Made by a program: the position numbers and the translations under genes. This document shows, piece by piece, positions 35,703-44,454 of a DNA stretch of 64,000 nt; within the stretch, counting starts at the first letter, position 1; each line of letters starts with the position of its first letter. The notes beneath the pieces are model-generated. The model saw nothing but the letters and a program-made list of their open reading frames with translations. It searched no databases and was not told the DNA's origin. This DNA comes from DAOMNN01 sp035443825. GTDB taxonomy: Bacteria; Pseudomonadota; Gammaproteobacteria; Burkholderiales; Rhodocyclaceae. Where the stretch lies: positions 1 to 64,000 of the forward strand of contig DAOMNN010000002.1 in the NCBI GenBank assembly GCA_035443825.1. The letters run 5' to 3'.

Positions 35703-36103
35703 ACGAGGGACGGACCGTCGTATTCCCCGGCGATCGAATCCGCCGCCCTGAGTCCCGAACTCAATCCGGCCATCTGGCGCTCATGGTCGGCCTGCACCTG
35801 CAGAAGTGTCGTCACGCACTCCTGCAGGCTGCCGAACTGGTCGCGTCCTGTGCTGTACTGCTGCGCCTCGGAGTAGTAGAACTGCCCGCGATAGCTACCC
35901 TCGGCGATCCTGAACACCACGAAGTGCGCACCGCGCGCCTCCCAGTAAAGCCCCGGGCAAGAGGCAAGCTCCTCGCCCTCCGGGTCGACCTGGATCTCGG
36001 CCTCGACCGGCTCTACCACGACCGGATTGCGATAGCGCATCGCAAGCATCTGCGTGACCTCGTCGAGTTCGGAAGGCGAAATATCGGAAATCGTATGTGT
36101 CAT
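35699..36103 (-). CDS. Protein of unknown function
   Basis: 134 residues from ATG 36103 (CAGGACG upstream). No family is recognised. Two cysteines (CPGLYWE and QECVTT), a predicted beta-rich centre (GAHFVVFRIAEGSYRGQFYY) and a helical C-terminus; soluble. Overlaps the phosphoesterase gene by 4 bases. The longer reading from 36199 has no ribosome site and is not preferred. Confidence 0.72.
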   Translation of the reverse strand: MTHTISDISPSELDEVTQMLAMRYRNPVVVEPVEAEIQVDPEGEELASCPGLYWEARGAHFVVFRIAEGSYRGQFYYSEAQQYSTGRDQFGSLQECVTTLLQVQADHERQMAGLSSGLRAADSIAGEYDGPSLV

Positions 36104-36345
36104 CGTCCTGTTGCCCGCGACGGGGCTCCGTTCATTCGTGTGTCCGAATATCTTAACCCGCTGAACTTTCCTGCGGCAAACGCGACGTGGTCCCGGCACA
36201 TTGCCGAGCCGACTGCCACGTAAGTCGGGATAAGGATCTCATCTCTGCTTTAATTGAAAAGGACTCACCGATTCGGATGATGTCCGAAGTGCCACGGGAC
36301 ACGCCATCTGCGCAGCTTCAGACTGACACAAGGGGAAATTCGTTC

Positions 36346-37131
36346 ATGGCTCGCATCTTCATCTCCTACCGTCGTGACGATTCGGCCTATGTGGCCGCCA
36401 TGCTGGCGCAACGACTGCGTGCCGCGTTCGGCCCCGACTCGGTGTACATCGACATCGATGCCATTCCGCTCGGGATCGACTTTCGCCAACACATCCAGAA
36501 TGCCGTGCACAAGTGCGACGTCCTGCTGGCCCTCGTCGGCCAGCGCTGGTTGTCGGTCGCGCCGGACAGTGGCAGGCGCCGTATCGACGATCCTGCCGAT
36601 TTCGTCCGGATCGAGATCGAGGCGGCCATCAGGCGGGATATTCCGGTCGTTCCGGTCCTGATCGACAACGCCCCGATGCCGTCGGCAGACGAACTGCCGG
36701 AGCCGATATCGCCTCTGGCATTCCGTAACGCAGCCGAATTGCGAGCAGGGCGGGACATGGATCATCACCTCGAACTGCTCGTCGGCGGCTTGCGTCAGCT
36801 TCTGCCCGCACAACCCCTTGTCTCTGCCATCGAACGCCGGCACGCGTCGGTTTCCGAGGGCCCTGCCGGACGACTGCGCTTCGTTCGCGACAAGAGTCTG
36901 GGTGGCAGCGCGCTCGCTTTTCGAGTCGAACTCGACGGCCGTCCGGTGGGCGAACTTCGTCCGGGCGAAACGCTTGACTGCCCGGCGAGCGCCGGCAGCC
37001 ATCATGTGAAGGTCGGACACAGCGGCGCACTCTTCGATGCCAGCATGGACATCGATGTCGGGGCCGACCAGACCCGTGTCTGGGACGTGAGCCTTGGATG
37101 GACCGGCACGGTGAAGCTCTCGGAGCGCTGA
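36346..37131 (+). CDS. TIR-domain protein with C-terminal beta domain
   Basis: 261 residues from ATG 36346 with AAGGGG upstream. Residues 1-135 are a bacterial TIR domain: IFISYRRDDSAYVA, then VYIDIDAIPLG, CDVLLALVGQRWL, and FVRIEIEAAIRRDIPVVPVLI, which contains the glutamate candidate for NAD-cleaving activity. Residues about 170-261 are a beta-rich module (AFRVELDGRPVGELRPGE, HHVKVGHSG) like a PEGA or similar small domain. No partner effector or sensor gene is adjacent. A role in signalling or phage defence is possible but unproven. Confidence 0.82.
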   Translation: MARIFISYRRDDSAYVAAMLAQRLRAAFGPDSVYIDIDAIPLGIDFRQHIQNAVHKCDVLLALVGQRWLSVAPDSGRRRIDDPADFVRIEIEAAIRRDIPVVPVLIDNAPMPSADELPEPISPLAFRNAAELRAGRDMDHHLELLVGGLRQLLPAQPLVSAIERRHASVSEGPAGRLRFVRDKSLGGSALAFRVELDGRPVGELRPGETLDCPASAGSHHVKVGHSGALFDASMDIDVGADQTRVWDVSLGWTGTVKLSER

Positions 37132-37275
37132 CGTCGCTTACGCAGCCCGCCAGCCCCTCGTTCGAGGTGGCGGCCGTACGCCAGCATGTCTATATCGAAG
37201 CATGAGGCGCCAGTCCAACGCCGCTGCATCCCAGGCACCCAAGCCTTCGAGTACAGGATTCTCATGGAGACCAAC

Positions 37276-37734
37276 ATGCGCAAACAGCACTCATCCTCAT
37301 TTTCGACCATTGCGGCCGCGGCTGGCCTTGCGGCGGTACTGTCGTACGGCGCTGCACAGGCAATCGAGGTGAGGGACCTCAAGGGATTCGAAGCACTTTT
37401 CGGACGCTACGCGCCGGGGGGCGACTGCGCGCGCCAGCCGCAGATCGTGGTCGAGGCCGCCGGTTTCACCTTCGAGGTCGCGGGGGCACGGGAGAAAGTC
37501 ACCAATCCGGAGTACGCTGCTAGCTATGGCGGGAATTTCTATCAAGGGATCACGCAGTGGTTCCTTCCATTTCGTTCGGCGCAGGGCTACCCGATACTTC
37601 TTGCCTTCAACGACGGAGAAAAGCGCGGCGTGCTTGGCATCAGCGCACAGGACGAAGGCTGGCGAGGCGGGCCGCCACTCGGCCCTCGCAACCAGGCCCT
37701 GGTGGAGGGCTCGCCCTACGCCAGATGCATTTAG
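37276..37734 (+). CDS. Secreted protein of unknown function
   Basis: 152 residues from ATG 37276 (GGAGA six bases upstream; ATG 37264 is an alternative). Signal peptide in the first 28 residues, ending SYGAAQA. The mature part has a DCARQP motif and a C-terminal ARCI, so one disulfide between the two cysteines is possible. No domain is recognised. It follows the TIR gene by 144 bases and may be cotranscribed. Confidence 0.7.
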   Translation: MRKQHSSSFSTIAAAAGLAAVLSYGAAQAIEVRDLKGFEALFGRYAPGGDCARQPQIVVEAAGFTFEVAGAREKVTNPEYAASYGGNFYQGITQWFLPFRSAQGYPILLAFNDGEKRGVLGISAQDEGWRGGPPLGPRNQALVEGSPYARCI

Positions 37735-37746
37735 GCCAGTCCCGGC

Positions 37747-37764
37747 CAGGTCCCGTCGGACCTG
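37747..37764. terminator. Small hairpin between convergent genes
   Basis: CAGGTCC (37747-37753) and GGACCTG (37758-37764) form a 7-bp stem with a CGTC loop. It lies between the convergent 37734 and 37837 stops. No T tract follows in either direction, so termination is only a possibility. Confidence 0.35.
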
Positions 37765-37836
37765 TGTGGATCGCCACGAGCCTCATTAAGGGCCCGACTC
37801 GTCGTCGACGACCTCGATGTACTCGGGCGGTTTGCC

Positions 37837-39027
37837 CTACTCGAGGTATACGTAGAGCGCTTCGAGCGGCATCTGCTGGCTTTGGCGCAAGGGCGCAACC
37901 GTCAGATCCCGCACCCTGAACCCATGGGCATCCGCCAGCCTGCGGATGTAGCTCTCGGAATGTGCGTAGCGCAGACTTGGCAGCAGGCGGAAGTCGACCG
38001 TGTCGGGCGCACGTTCGGCAGTGAATGCAAAGCAGCCGCCCGCCTCGAGGATGCGTCGTACCGCGCTGAACACGTTGTCCAGCGCACCGACGTAGATGAA
38101 CACGTCGGCCGCCACGACGAGGTCGGCGCGTCGATCGGTGTCTGCCAGAAAAGTGGTCAGATCCTGGTGCACCAGTTCGCGATAGAGTCCGAGTCTGCGC
38201 GCCTGCTCCAGCATCGCCGCCGAGACGTCGACGCCGTCGATCGCATCGGCGACCGGCGCGATGAGCGGACCGCAGAGGCCGGTACCGCAGCCGAGATCGA
38301 GGACCGCCCGGTAGCGCCTCCCAGATGCGACCAGCGGCCTGAGGAGCCACTCGTGCCCGCGGTACTGCAGCTGATCGAGCAGATGCGCGTCGAAATCGAC
38401 CGAATATTGGTCGAACAGCCCCTCGACGTAGGCGCGAGGTGGTGAGGCCGGACTGTTCGAACCACTGACGGCCGCGAGAAAGTAGGCGTGGAGTTCTGGG
38501 TCTGCGCCCAGTGCGACGGCCTTTTCGAAGCACTTCACAGCCTCGTCCAGCCGGTTCAGATCCCGTAGCAGGTTGCCATGCGCACTCCAGGCCTCGGCCG
38601 CCTCCGGGTCGATCTCGAGCGCGCGCTCGAACGCGCCGAGTGCTGCGTCCACCCGTCCCGAACGCTCCTGGCACTGTCCGCAGATCTGCCACAGACGGGC
38701 ACTTCCGGGGATCAGCGCGAGTCCTCTTTCAAGTGCGTCGGCGGCATCCGCCCACTTCCCCAGTGCCTCGTCACACAGGCCCAGTGAAATCCACGCTTCC
38801 GCGTAGTTCGGGTCGGCAGCCGTCGCCCGCTGCAACGGAAGAACAGCCTCCTCCCACTTTCCCAAGTGATACAAGGTAATGCCGAGATTGCCGAGCACCG
38901 AGGCTCGCTCCGGTGCCAGCGCCAGCGACGCCGAGAAGCACATCCGCGCCTCCTCAAGCCGCCCTGCCTCGAAGTGATCGACTCCTTCAAGAAAGTGCTG
39001 CCGCGCCTGTTCCAGTACCTGGTCCAT
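37837..39027 (-). CDS. TPR protein with class I SAM methyltransferase domain
   Basis: 396 residues. Residues 1-165 carry four to five TPR repeats (ALAPERASVLGNLGITLYHL, AAADPNYAEAWISLGLCDEA, and others). From about residue 230 a Rossmann methyltransferase begins with VLDLGCGTGLCGPLI (SAM motif I) and IDGVDVSAAMLEQAR (acidic loop). It resembles the TPR-methyltransferases annotated in proteobacteria with unknown protein or lipid substrates. No signal peptide is seen. Confidence 0.85.
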   Translation of the reverse strand: MDQVLEQARQHFLEGVDHFEAGRLEEARMCFSASLALAPERASVLGNLGITLYHLGKWEEAVLPLQRATAADPNYAEAWISLGLCDEALGKWADAADALERGLALIPGSARLWQICGQCQERSGRVDAALGAFERALEIDPEAAEAWSAHGNLLRDLNRLDEAVKCFEKAVALGADPELHAYFLAAVSGSNSPASPPRAYVEGLFDQYSVDFDAHLLDQLQYRGHEWLLRPLVASGRRYRAVLDLGCGTGLCGPLIAPVADAIDGVDVSAAMLEQARRLGLYRELVHQDLTTFLADTDRRADLVVAADVFIYVGALDNVFSAVRRILEAGGCFAFTAERAPDTVDFRLLPSLRYAHSESYIRRLADAHGFRVRDLTVAPLRQSQQMPLEALYVYLE

Positions 39028-39356
39028 AAGTCATCACATGTGTCGATTCGGAGAACGTCGCAAGAATGCGCGATTTCCCTTGTGAAGGCCAACACCTTGA
39101 TGCCTGGCCCCGGCTGCATCATCTTTCCACTGTATGCGGCCGAACGAAAATCCTCCGCGCCGGGGTTTGATCGCGCGCAAACCCGGGTGAAGGATTCAGG
39201 ACGGCATCAAACCAGGTCGATCGGCTCCAGCCTGTTCCTGGAGCGTCACCTCTATTGCCGCCTGTGCCGCCACTCCGGAGTGACCACCAATCCGGGGGCA
39301 TCGCGACCGCATCATAAAATGCTAATCTATGCCCTCACCGGCACCCGCAGCACGCA
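39028..39356. other. Intergenic region upstream of the SulP gene
   Basis: These 329 bases separate two divergently transcribed genes. Short frames inside have no ribosome sites and no recognisable products. No strong hairpin, tRNA or repeat is seen. Promoters for both genes are expected here but no clear box stands out. Confidence 0.5.
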
Positions 39357-41906
39357 ATGAAACCATTCTCCCCCACCCTGCGAAAGTTCTTCCCCTTTCT
39401 CGTCTGGTGGCCACGCGTGTCGCGCAACACCCTGCGCGCCGATCTTCTTGCCGGACTCACGGGTGCCCTGATCGTACTGCCCCAGGGCGTCGCCTTCGCC
39501 ACGATCGCGGGCCTTCCGCCGCAGTACGGCCTTTACGCTGCAATGGTCCCGGCGGTGATTGCGGCGCTGTTCGGGTCCAGCTGGCATCTGGTCTCGGGAC
39601 CGACTACGGCCATCTCCATCGCCATATACGCAGCCCTTTCGCACCGTGCCGCCCCTGGGTCCGAACAGTACATCGCCCTCGTGCTGACCCTGACTTTCCT
39701 CGTCGGCGTATTCCAGCTCACGCTCGGCCTCGCGCGCATGGGCGCGCTCGTGAACTTCATTTCGCACAGCGTCGTGATCGGGTTCACCGCCGGAGCCGCG
39801 ATCCTCATCGCCGCCAGCCAGGTCGGCAGCTTCTTCGGGATCGCCATCCCGCGCGGCACGCCATTCTACGAGATCGTGGGCCTGCTCGTGACCCGCTTTG
39901 CCGACATCAACCCATGGGTCGCCGGCGTAGGCTTGATTACGCTGGTATCCGGCATCCTTGCGCGTCGCTATGTCCGCCAGATCCCCTACATGATCGCGGC
40001 AATGCTGGTCGGCGGTCTGGTCGCTGCCGGCTTCGTGCACTGGCAAGGGGATGCGGCCGGTATCGTGACCGTCGGTGCCCTGCCGGGGGCGCTGCCACCG
40101 CTGTCGATGCCCAACCTGTCACTCGACGCACTGCGTACGACGCTCGGCCCGGCACTGGCAATCACCATGCTCGCGCTGACCGAGGCCGTATCGATCGGTC
40201 GCGCCATCTCGGTGCGCTCGGAGCAGCGCATTGACGGAAACCAGGAGTTCATCGGGCAGGGCCTGTCGAACATCGTCGGTGCCTTCTTCTCGGCCTACGC
40301 CTCCAGCGGTTCGTTCAACCGCAGCGGTGTGAACTACGAAGCCGGGGCGCGCACGCCTCTGGCTTCCGTATTCGCCACGGTTTTCCTGATCGCGGTGCTG
40401 CTTGCGGTCGCGCCGCTGGCTGCCTATCTGCCGACTGCCGCAATGGCAGGCATCCTGTTCCTGGTCGCATGGGGCCTCATCGATTTCCGTCATATTCGCC
40501 ATATCTGGCACACGAGCAAATCCGAGTCGGCGATTCTTTTCGCCACCCTGGGCGGCACCTTGTTCAACATCGAGGCCGGCATCTTCCTTGGTGTCATCCT
40601 GTCTTTGATGACGTACCTGCACAGGGTCTCACGCCCGGAAATTGCACCTCTGGTACCCGCTCCGGAAGCCGGGGCCTACCATTTCGTGCGCGCCGAGGGC
40701 CGACCGGAATGTCCACAGATGCGCATCATGAGCGTCAACGGGGCGGTGTTCTTCGGTTCCGCCAATTACGTGCAACAGGCGCTTCAGGAGATCGACGAAG
40801 CAAACCCGCAGCAAAAGTCCGTACTGATCTCGGCCGTCCGTATCAATCACATCGACATCGCCGGCGCCGAGATACTTGCCCAGGAGGCCCGGCGGCGTCG
40901 ACGCATGGGCGGGGGTCTCTACTTCTATCGCCTCAACGACGAGGCCTACAACTTCCTGCGCCGGGGTGAATACGTCGACGACATCGGACGAGGCGCATTC
41001 TTCCCGGTCAGAACCGACGTCACTCAGGCGCTGTACCGCACACTCGACCCGGACATCTGCCGGACCTGCACCAAGCGCATCTTCAGGGCATGCCACAGCG
41101 GGATCCTGCCCGACGGGCTGCGTCGCCAGCGCCTGCTGTTCGCCACCGACGGCACCGAGTACAGCGAGCGGCCCCGCAAAATCGCCCTTGCCCTGGCGAG
41201 CGGGTTCGGCGTCAGACTCGACGTCACGACCATCGTCGCTTCGGCGCAGGACGACGAACAGGCGCGCGAGCGGCTTGCCGTGGTCGCGGACGCCGCGCGC
41301 CCGATGGGAGTCGAGACCAAATTGCTGACCCGCTACGGCAAACCGGCAGTGAAGGAGGTCGTGGCGACCGCGGCAGAGACCGCCTCCAACCTGCTCATCA
41401 TCGGCCGCCGCCCGCCGCGCGGTGATCTCAAGGAGCGCTTGCTGGGCGACAACGCGATGCAGATCATCGCGACCGCGCCCTGTCATGTGCTGATCGCCGG
41501 CTGGCAGGCACGCATGTGGCAAACGCGCATCCTGTTCGCGGCCGATTTCTCTACTTGTGCAAACGCCGTCGAGATCGCAACGCAGCTGTCCCGCGTCTCG
41601 GCCACGCCGCTCACGCTGCTCGCCGCAGGCGATGGCTCCGAGGAGGAGCGCACCGCCGACGCAGAATATGTAGCCGGCCAGCTGCGTCTCGAAGGTTGCG
41701 TGTGCGATTTCCGCCTGGCCGAAGATACGCTGGGACCGGCAACGCTGAAGGCCGCCGGGGAGGTCGATGCTGATCTGGTGATTCTCTGCGATCCGCGCCG
41801 CAAGTACACCGATCAGGTGGTCGGATCTCTCGCCTGTGCGGTGCTGGTGGTCAAATCGGGCGGGGACGTCTTCGACATCGAAGCGGCCGTGGCCAGACAA
41901 TCCTGA
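39357..41906 (+). CDS. SulP-family anion permease fused to two UspA domains
   Basis: 849 residues. The first 430 are a SulP transporter (RADLLAGLTGALIVLPQGVAFA, SGPTTAISIAI, and the core ending at FLGVILSLMTYL). A STAS domain follows at about 450-555. A Cys motif (CRTCTKRIFRACH, about 562-574) links to two UspA domains (about 590-715, with LLFATDGTEYSERPRKIALAL, and 720-845). SulP carriers move sulfate, bicarbonate or other anions. The UspA pair may bind nucleotides and regulate. The ribosome site is weak. Fusion of SulP with UspA is known in proteobacteria, but the substrate is unknown. Confidence 0.87.
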   Translation: MKPFSPTLRKFFPFLVWWPRVSRNTLRADLLAGLTGALIVLPQGVAFATIAGLPPQYGLYAAMVPAVIAALFGSSWHLVSGPTTAISIAIYAALSHRAAPGSEQYIALVLTLTFLVGVFQLTLGLARMGALVNFISHSVVIGFTAGAAILIAASQVGSFFGIAIPRGTPFYEIVGLLVTRFADINPWVAGVGLITLVSGILARRYVRQIPYMIAAMLVGGLVAAGFVHWQGDAAGIVTVGALPGALPPLSMPNLSLDALRTTLGPALAITMLALTEAVSIGRAISVRSEQRIDGNQEFIGQGLSNIVGAFFSAYASSGSFNRSGVNYEAGARTPLASVFATVFLIAVLLAVAPLAAYLPTAAMAGILFLVAWGLIDFRHIRHIWHTSKSESAILFATLGGTLFNIEAGIFLGVILSLMTYLHRVSRPEIAPLVPAPEAGAYHFVRAEGRPECPQMRIMSVNGAVFFGSANYVQQALQEIDEANPQQKSVLISAVRINHIDIAGAEILAQEARRRRRMGGGLYFYRLNDEAYNFLRRGEYVDDIGRGAFFPVRTDVTQALYRTLDPDICRTCTKRIFRACHSGILPDGLRRQRLLFATDGTEYSERPRKIALALASGFGVRLDVTTIVASAQDDEQARERLAVVADAARPMGVETKLLTRYGKPAVKEVVATAAETASNLLIIGRRPPRGDLKERLLGDNAMQIIATAPCHVLIAGWQARMWQTRILFAADFSTCANAVEIATQLSRVSATPLTLLAAGDGSEEERTADAEYVAGQLRLEGCVCDFRLAEDTLGPATLKAAGEVDADLVILCDPRRKYTDQVVGSLACAVLVVKSGGDVFDIEAAVARQS

Positions 41907-42108
41907 TCCTGATCGCACACGATCGCAAACTGGAGCGCCTGACGTGGCCGTAAGGACGAGGATTGGGACCGCTGCCCATCGCGTACCAGGCGAGCGTGGC
42001 ATGGTCCCGAGCTATCGGCATATTCGCTAGCGGGGCGTCGATCCGGCCGGTATTCAATCGACCGGATTGTCGAGCGCCCGCCACACGCCGCCATCGCCGG
42101 CGGAATGC

Positions 42109-42537
42109 TCACCTGAAACGGTCTGCGGCGTCCTTGAACGCCTTCGACATGCGCTCCCAGGCTGACTCCATCCCCTCACGCAGGCGCTCCCAGGCGTCCT
42201 CGCTGGCGGCCTCCAGTTCCCGCATTTTCTCACGCGCCTGCTCACGCTGCTGGCGCATTGCGGCGAGTTGCTCCTCGTACCGGATCTTCATGTCCGCCTC
42301 AGCTGCTCTCGCCTTGGCCTCCAGCCTTTCGATGTCGGCACTCCACTCGTCGATCCTGGCCTTCATTTTCTGCACATACGCATCGCGCTTGCTCATGCCG
42401 ATCTCCTCCTGTCGCTGATTGGCAGCAGAGGCTGCTGTCGTGTTGTCCGTAGCCAAAACGCTCCCGCCTTCGGCAACAAGATCGGTCACCGCCTCCGGGA
42501 GGGGCTTTGCAGCGGATTTCCTGGCAGTTGTATTCAT
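42109..42537 (-). CDS. Coiled-coil stress-type protein
   Basis: 142 residues from ATG 42537 with AAAAGGAGAA upstream. A second in-frame ATG at 42396 also has a strong site (AGGAGGAGATC), giving a 95-residue form. The region after that ATG is one long helix with heptad character (KMKARIDEWSADIERLEAKA onwards), similar to Sll1863-type stress proteins. The N-terminal 47 residues are low in complexity. Function is not known. Confidence 0.72.
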   Translation of the reverse strand: MNTTARKSAAKPLPEAVTDLVAEGGSVLATDNTTAASAANQRQEEIGMSKRDAYVQKMKARIDEWSADIERLEAKARAAEADMKIRYEEQLAAMRQQREQAREKMRELEAASEDAWERLREGMESAWERMSKAFKDAADRFR

Positions 42538-42777
42538 GGCAATTCTCCTTTTGAAAGTATGAGCTCGCCACCTGCATAGGACTGTGCGCTACCGAACGTT
42601 GCCCTATGGGCACTGCGCTGGGCGCCCGCGTGTGCATGATCCGCACAGCGGTGCTGGCCGCGGCCAACCTCACCTTTCCCTATGCGGGTTCGGTGATGGC
42701 GTCGCAAGGCGGCTGGGTCGTGGCGCGCGACACCAGGACTTTTCGTCACGGCACGAGCAGAGTAGGCTAAGCGGGCC

Positions 42778-43206
42778 ATGAGACCCGAACTCGTGTGGTT
42801 GCTGGGCTTGCATATCGCCGGACTGGTGATCTGGTGCGGGGCATTGCTGTATTTGCCCGCACTGATCACGGCCGGCGCATCGCGCGTGCAGGATGAAGCA
42901 CTGGGGTGCGGTCCCGCGGCGCTGAACCGCATGATCTTCACGGCGATCGCGACACCGGCGGCGATGTTCGCGATAATTACCGGGAGCCTCCTGTTCCTGC
43001 TCGATCGCACGCTCGGAGTGTGGCTGATCCTCAAGCTCACGGCGGTCGTCGGCATGGTCATCTGCCATGCCTTGTATGGCGTGCTGATCCTGCGCCACGA
43101 GCGCGAGCCACACGCTCCGGCCGCGGTCCCGTGCATCCTGCTGGGAACGCTCACCACGGTGCTGATCGGGACCGTGCTCTGGCTGGTGCTGGCCAAGCCG
43201 TTCTAG
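42778..43206 (+). CDS. CopD-like small membrane protein
   Basis: 142 residues with four predicted membrane helices (LVWLLGLHIAGLVIWCGALLY; AAMFAIITGSLLFLL; LILKLTAVVGMVICHALYG; ILLGTLTTVLIGTVLW). Histidines in helices 1 and 3 resemble the CopD/HemJ-type family of haem- or copper-linked membrane proteins. It lies next to the oxidase cluster, so a role in haem or copper supply is plausible. Confidence 0.72.
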   Translation: MRPELVWLLGLHIAGLVIWCGALLYLPALITAGASRVQDEALGCGPAALNRMIFTAIATPAAMFAIITGSLLFLLDRTLGVWLILKLTAVVGMVICHALYGVLILRHEREPHAPAAVPCILLGTLTTVLIGTVLWLVLAKPF

Positions 43207-43257
43207 GGGCATCCGATGCCGTCATCGCAGCCGCCGCCCGCCCGCCATCGCACGACC

Positions 43258-43722
43258 TCAGTCCTCGACATTGACGCCGACGGCATGCTCATACACAAGC
43301 TGTCCGCCGAGAAAGCCGGTCGCTGCGATCAGCGCACCGGTCAGCAGCGAGATGTACAGGCCCCACGGGTAGATCGCCTCGGCTGCCTCGAAGCGCAATA
43401 CCCAGTTCAGCGACGCGAGCGAGAGCATCATGATCGCGAGTACTGCGTGACACCAGGCGGTGATCAGACGCCGCACCTCCCGGACGGTGAAAAGGTCGAT
43501 CGCCCCGGCAATACTCGCAATCCAGCCACCGACGGCCCCGACGCCGGCCAGCCACAGCCCTGCCCTTCCCCAGAAGGGGTCACCGCTGTACAGATAGCCC
43601 AGGTCAGTGCCGATCAGCCCGAGCAAGGCCGCAACCGGAAAGTGGATCATCACCGGATGCAACGGATGCCCGGCCAGCGCAGCCCGGCTATGAATCGTGC
43701 GCTGCTGCAGTGGACCGGCCAT
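43258..43722 (-). CDS. DUF2231-type membrane protein
   Basis: 154 residues from ATG 43722 (GGGAGG eight to nine bases upstream). Four helices and the HPLHPVMIHFPVAALLG motif near residue 20 typical of DUF2231 proteins, often found near haem-copper oxidases. It runs opposite to coxB and its start lies 22 bases from the coxB start, so the two share a promoter region. Confidence 0.82.
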   Translation of the reverse strand: MAGPLQQRTIHSRAALAGHPLHPVMIHFPVAALLGLIGTDLGYLYSGDPFWGRAGLWLAGVGAVGGWIASIAGAIDLFTVREVRRLITAWCHAVLAIMMLSLASLNWVLRFEAAEAIYPWGLYISLLTGALIAATGFLGGQLVYEHAVGVNVED

Positions 43723-43743
43723 CACCCAGTCCTCCCGAAATCG

Positions 43744-44454
43744 ATGGTCGCGCCCTGGCGCGGCAGGGTCGGACATGGGTTCGTGGCGGTCGCGTACATC
43801 CTGCTCGCCGCCTGCGCCGGGCCGCAATCGACATTGGCACCGGCCGGACCCGCAGCCCGAATCGCCGCCAATCTGTGGTGGGGGATGTTCATCGTCTCGG
43901 CGGTAGTGCTGCTCGTCATCGTCGGGCTGTGGCTTTATGCGCTGTATCGCACGCCATGCGACCATGACGCAGTCACGCTTCGCCGCATCGGCCAGCGCTG
44001 GATCATCGGCGGCGGAATCATTCTACCAAGCGTGAGCGTTGCAGTCCTGCTGGCCTTCGGAATCCCGCTGGGGCATCGCATGCTGCCCCTGCCACTTCCG
44101 GGGGATCAGCCACTGAGGATCGACGTGATGGCCCATCAGTGGCGCTGGGAAGTCCGCTACCCGGACCACGGCATCGTCACGAACGACCGGCTCGTGATCC
44201 CCGCCGGGCGCGCGATCGATTTCCATGTCGGCAGCGCCGACGTGATTCACTCGTTCTGGGTGCCCCGTTTGGGTGGCAAGATCGACGCGCTTCCGGGCCG
44301 GACCAACGTGCTGCGCCTGCGCGCCGACCAGCCCGGAGAATATCGCGGCCAGTGTGCCGAGTTCTGCGGCGCCGAACATGCGCACATGGTGTTCGTGGTC
44401 GAAGCCCTCGATGCCGCCGTATTCGAAGACTGGGTCAAAACACGCAAGCCATGA
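43744..44454 (+). CDS. coxB: Cytochrome c oxidase subunit II
   Basis: About 236 residues from ATG 43744. The N-terminus is a lipoprotein-type signal (YILLAACAG), then two membrane helices and a periplasmic CuA domain with the ligands CAEFCGAEHAHM. It lacks a C-terminal haem c domain. The stop overlaps the coxA start. The start is uncertain because no ribosome site is visible; ATG 43690 is an alternative. Confidence 0.9.
   Translation: MVAPWRGRVGHGFVAVAYILLAACAGPQSTLAPAGPAARIAANLWWGMFIVSAVVLLVIVGLWLYALYRTPCDHDAVTLRRIGQRWIIGGGIILPSVSVAVLLAFGIPLGHRMLPLPLPGDQPLRIDVMAHQWRWEVRYPDHGIVTNDRLVIPAGRAIDFHVGSADVIHSFWVPRLGGKIDALPGRTNVLRLRADQPGEYRGQCAEFCGAEHAHMVFVVEALDAAVFEDWVKTRKP

Noticed and set aside
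37801..37812. Perfect 12-bp palindrome GTCGTCGACGAC
   Set aside because: Single occurrence in a high-GC intergenic tail with no second copy or neighbouring promoter element, so chance is the simplest explanation.
42584..42781. Small plus-strand frame before the CopD-like gene
   Set aside because: No ribosome site, no recognisable sequence and a composition like an out-of-frame reading.
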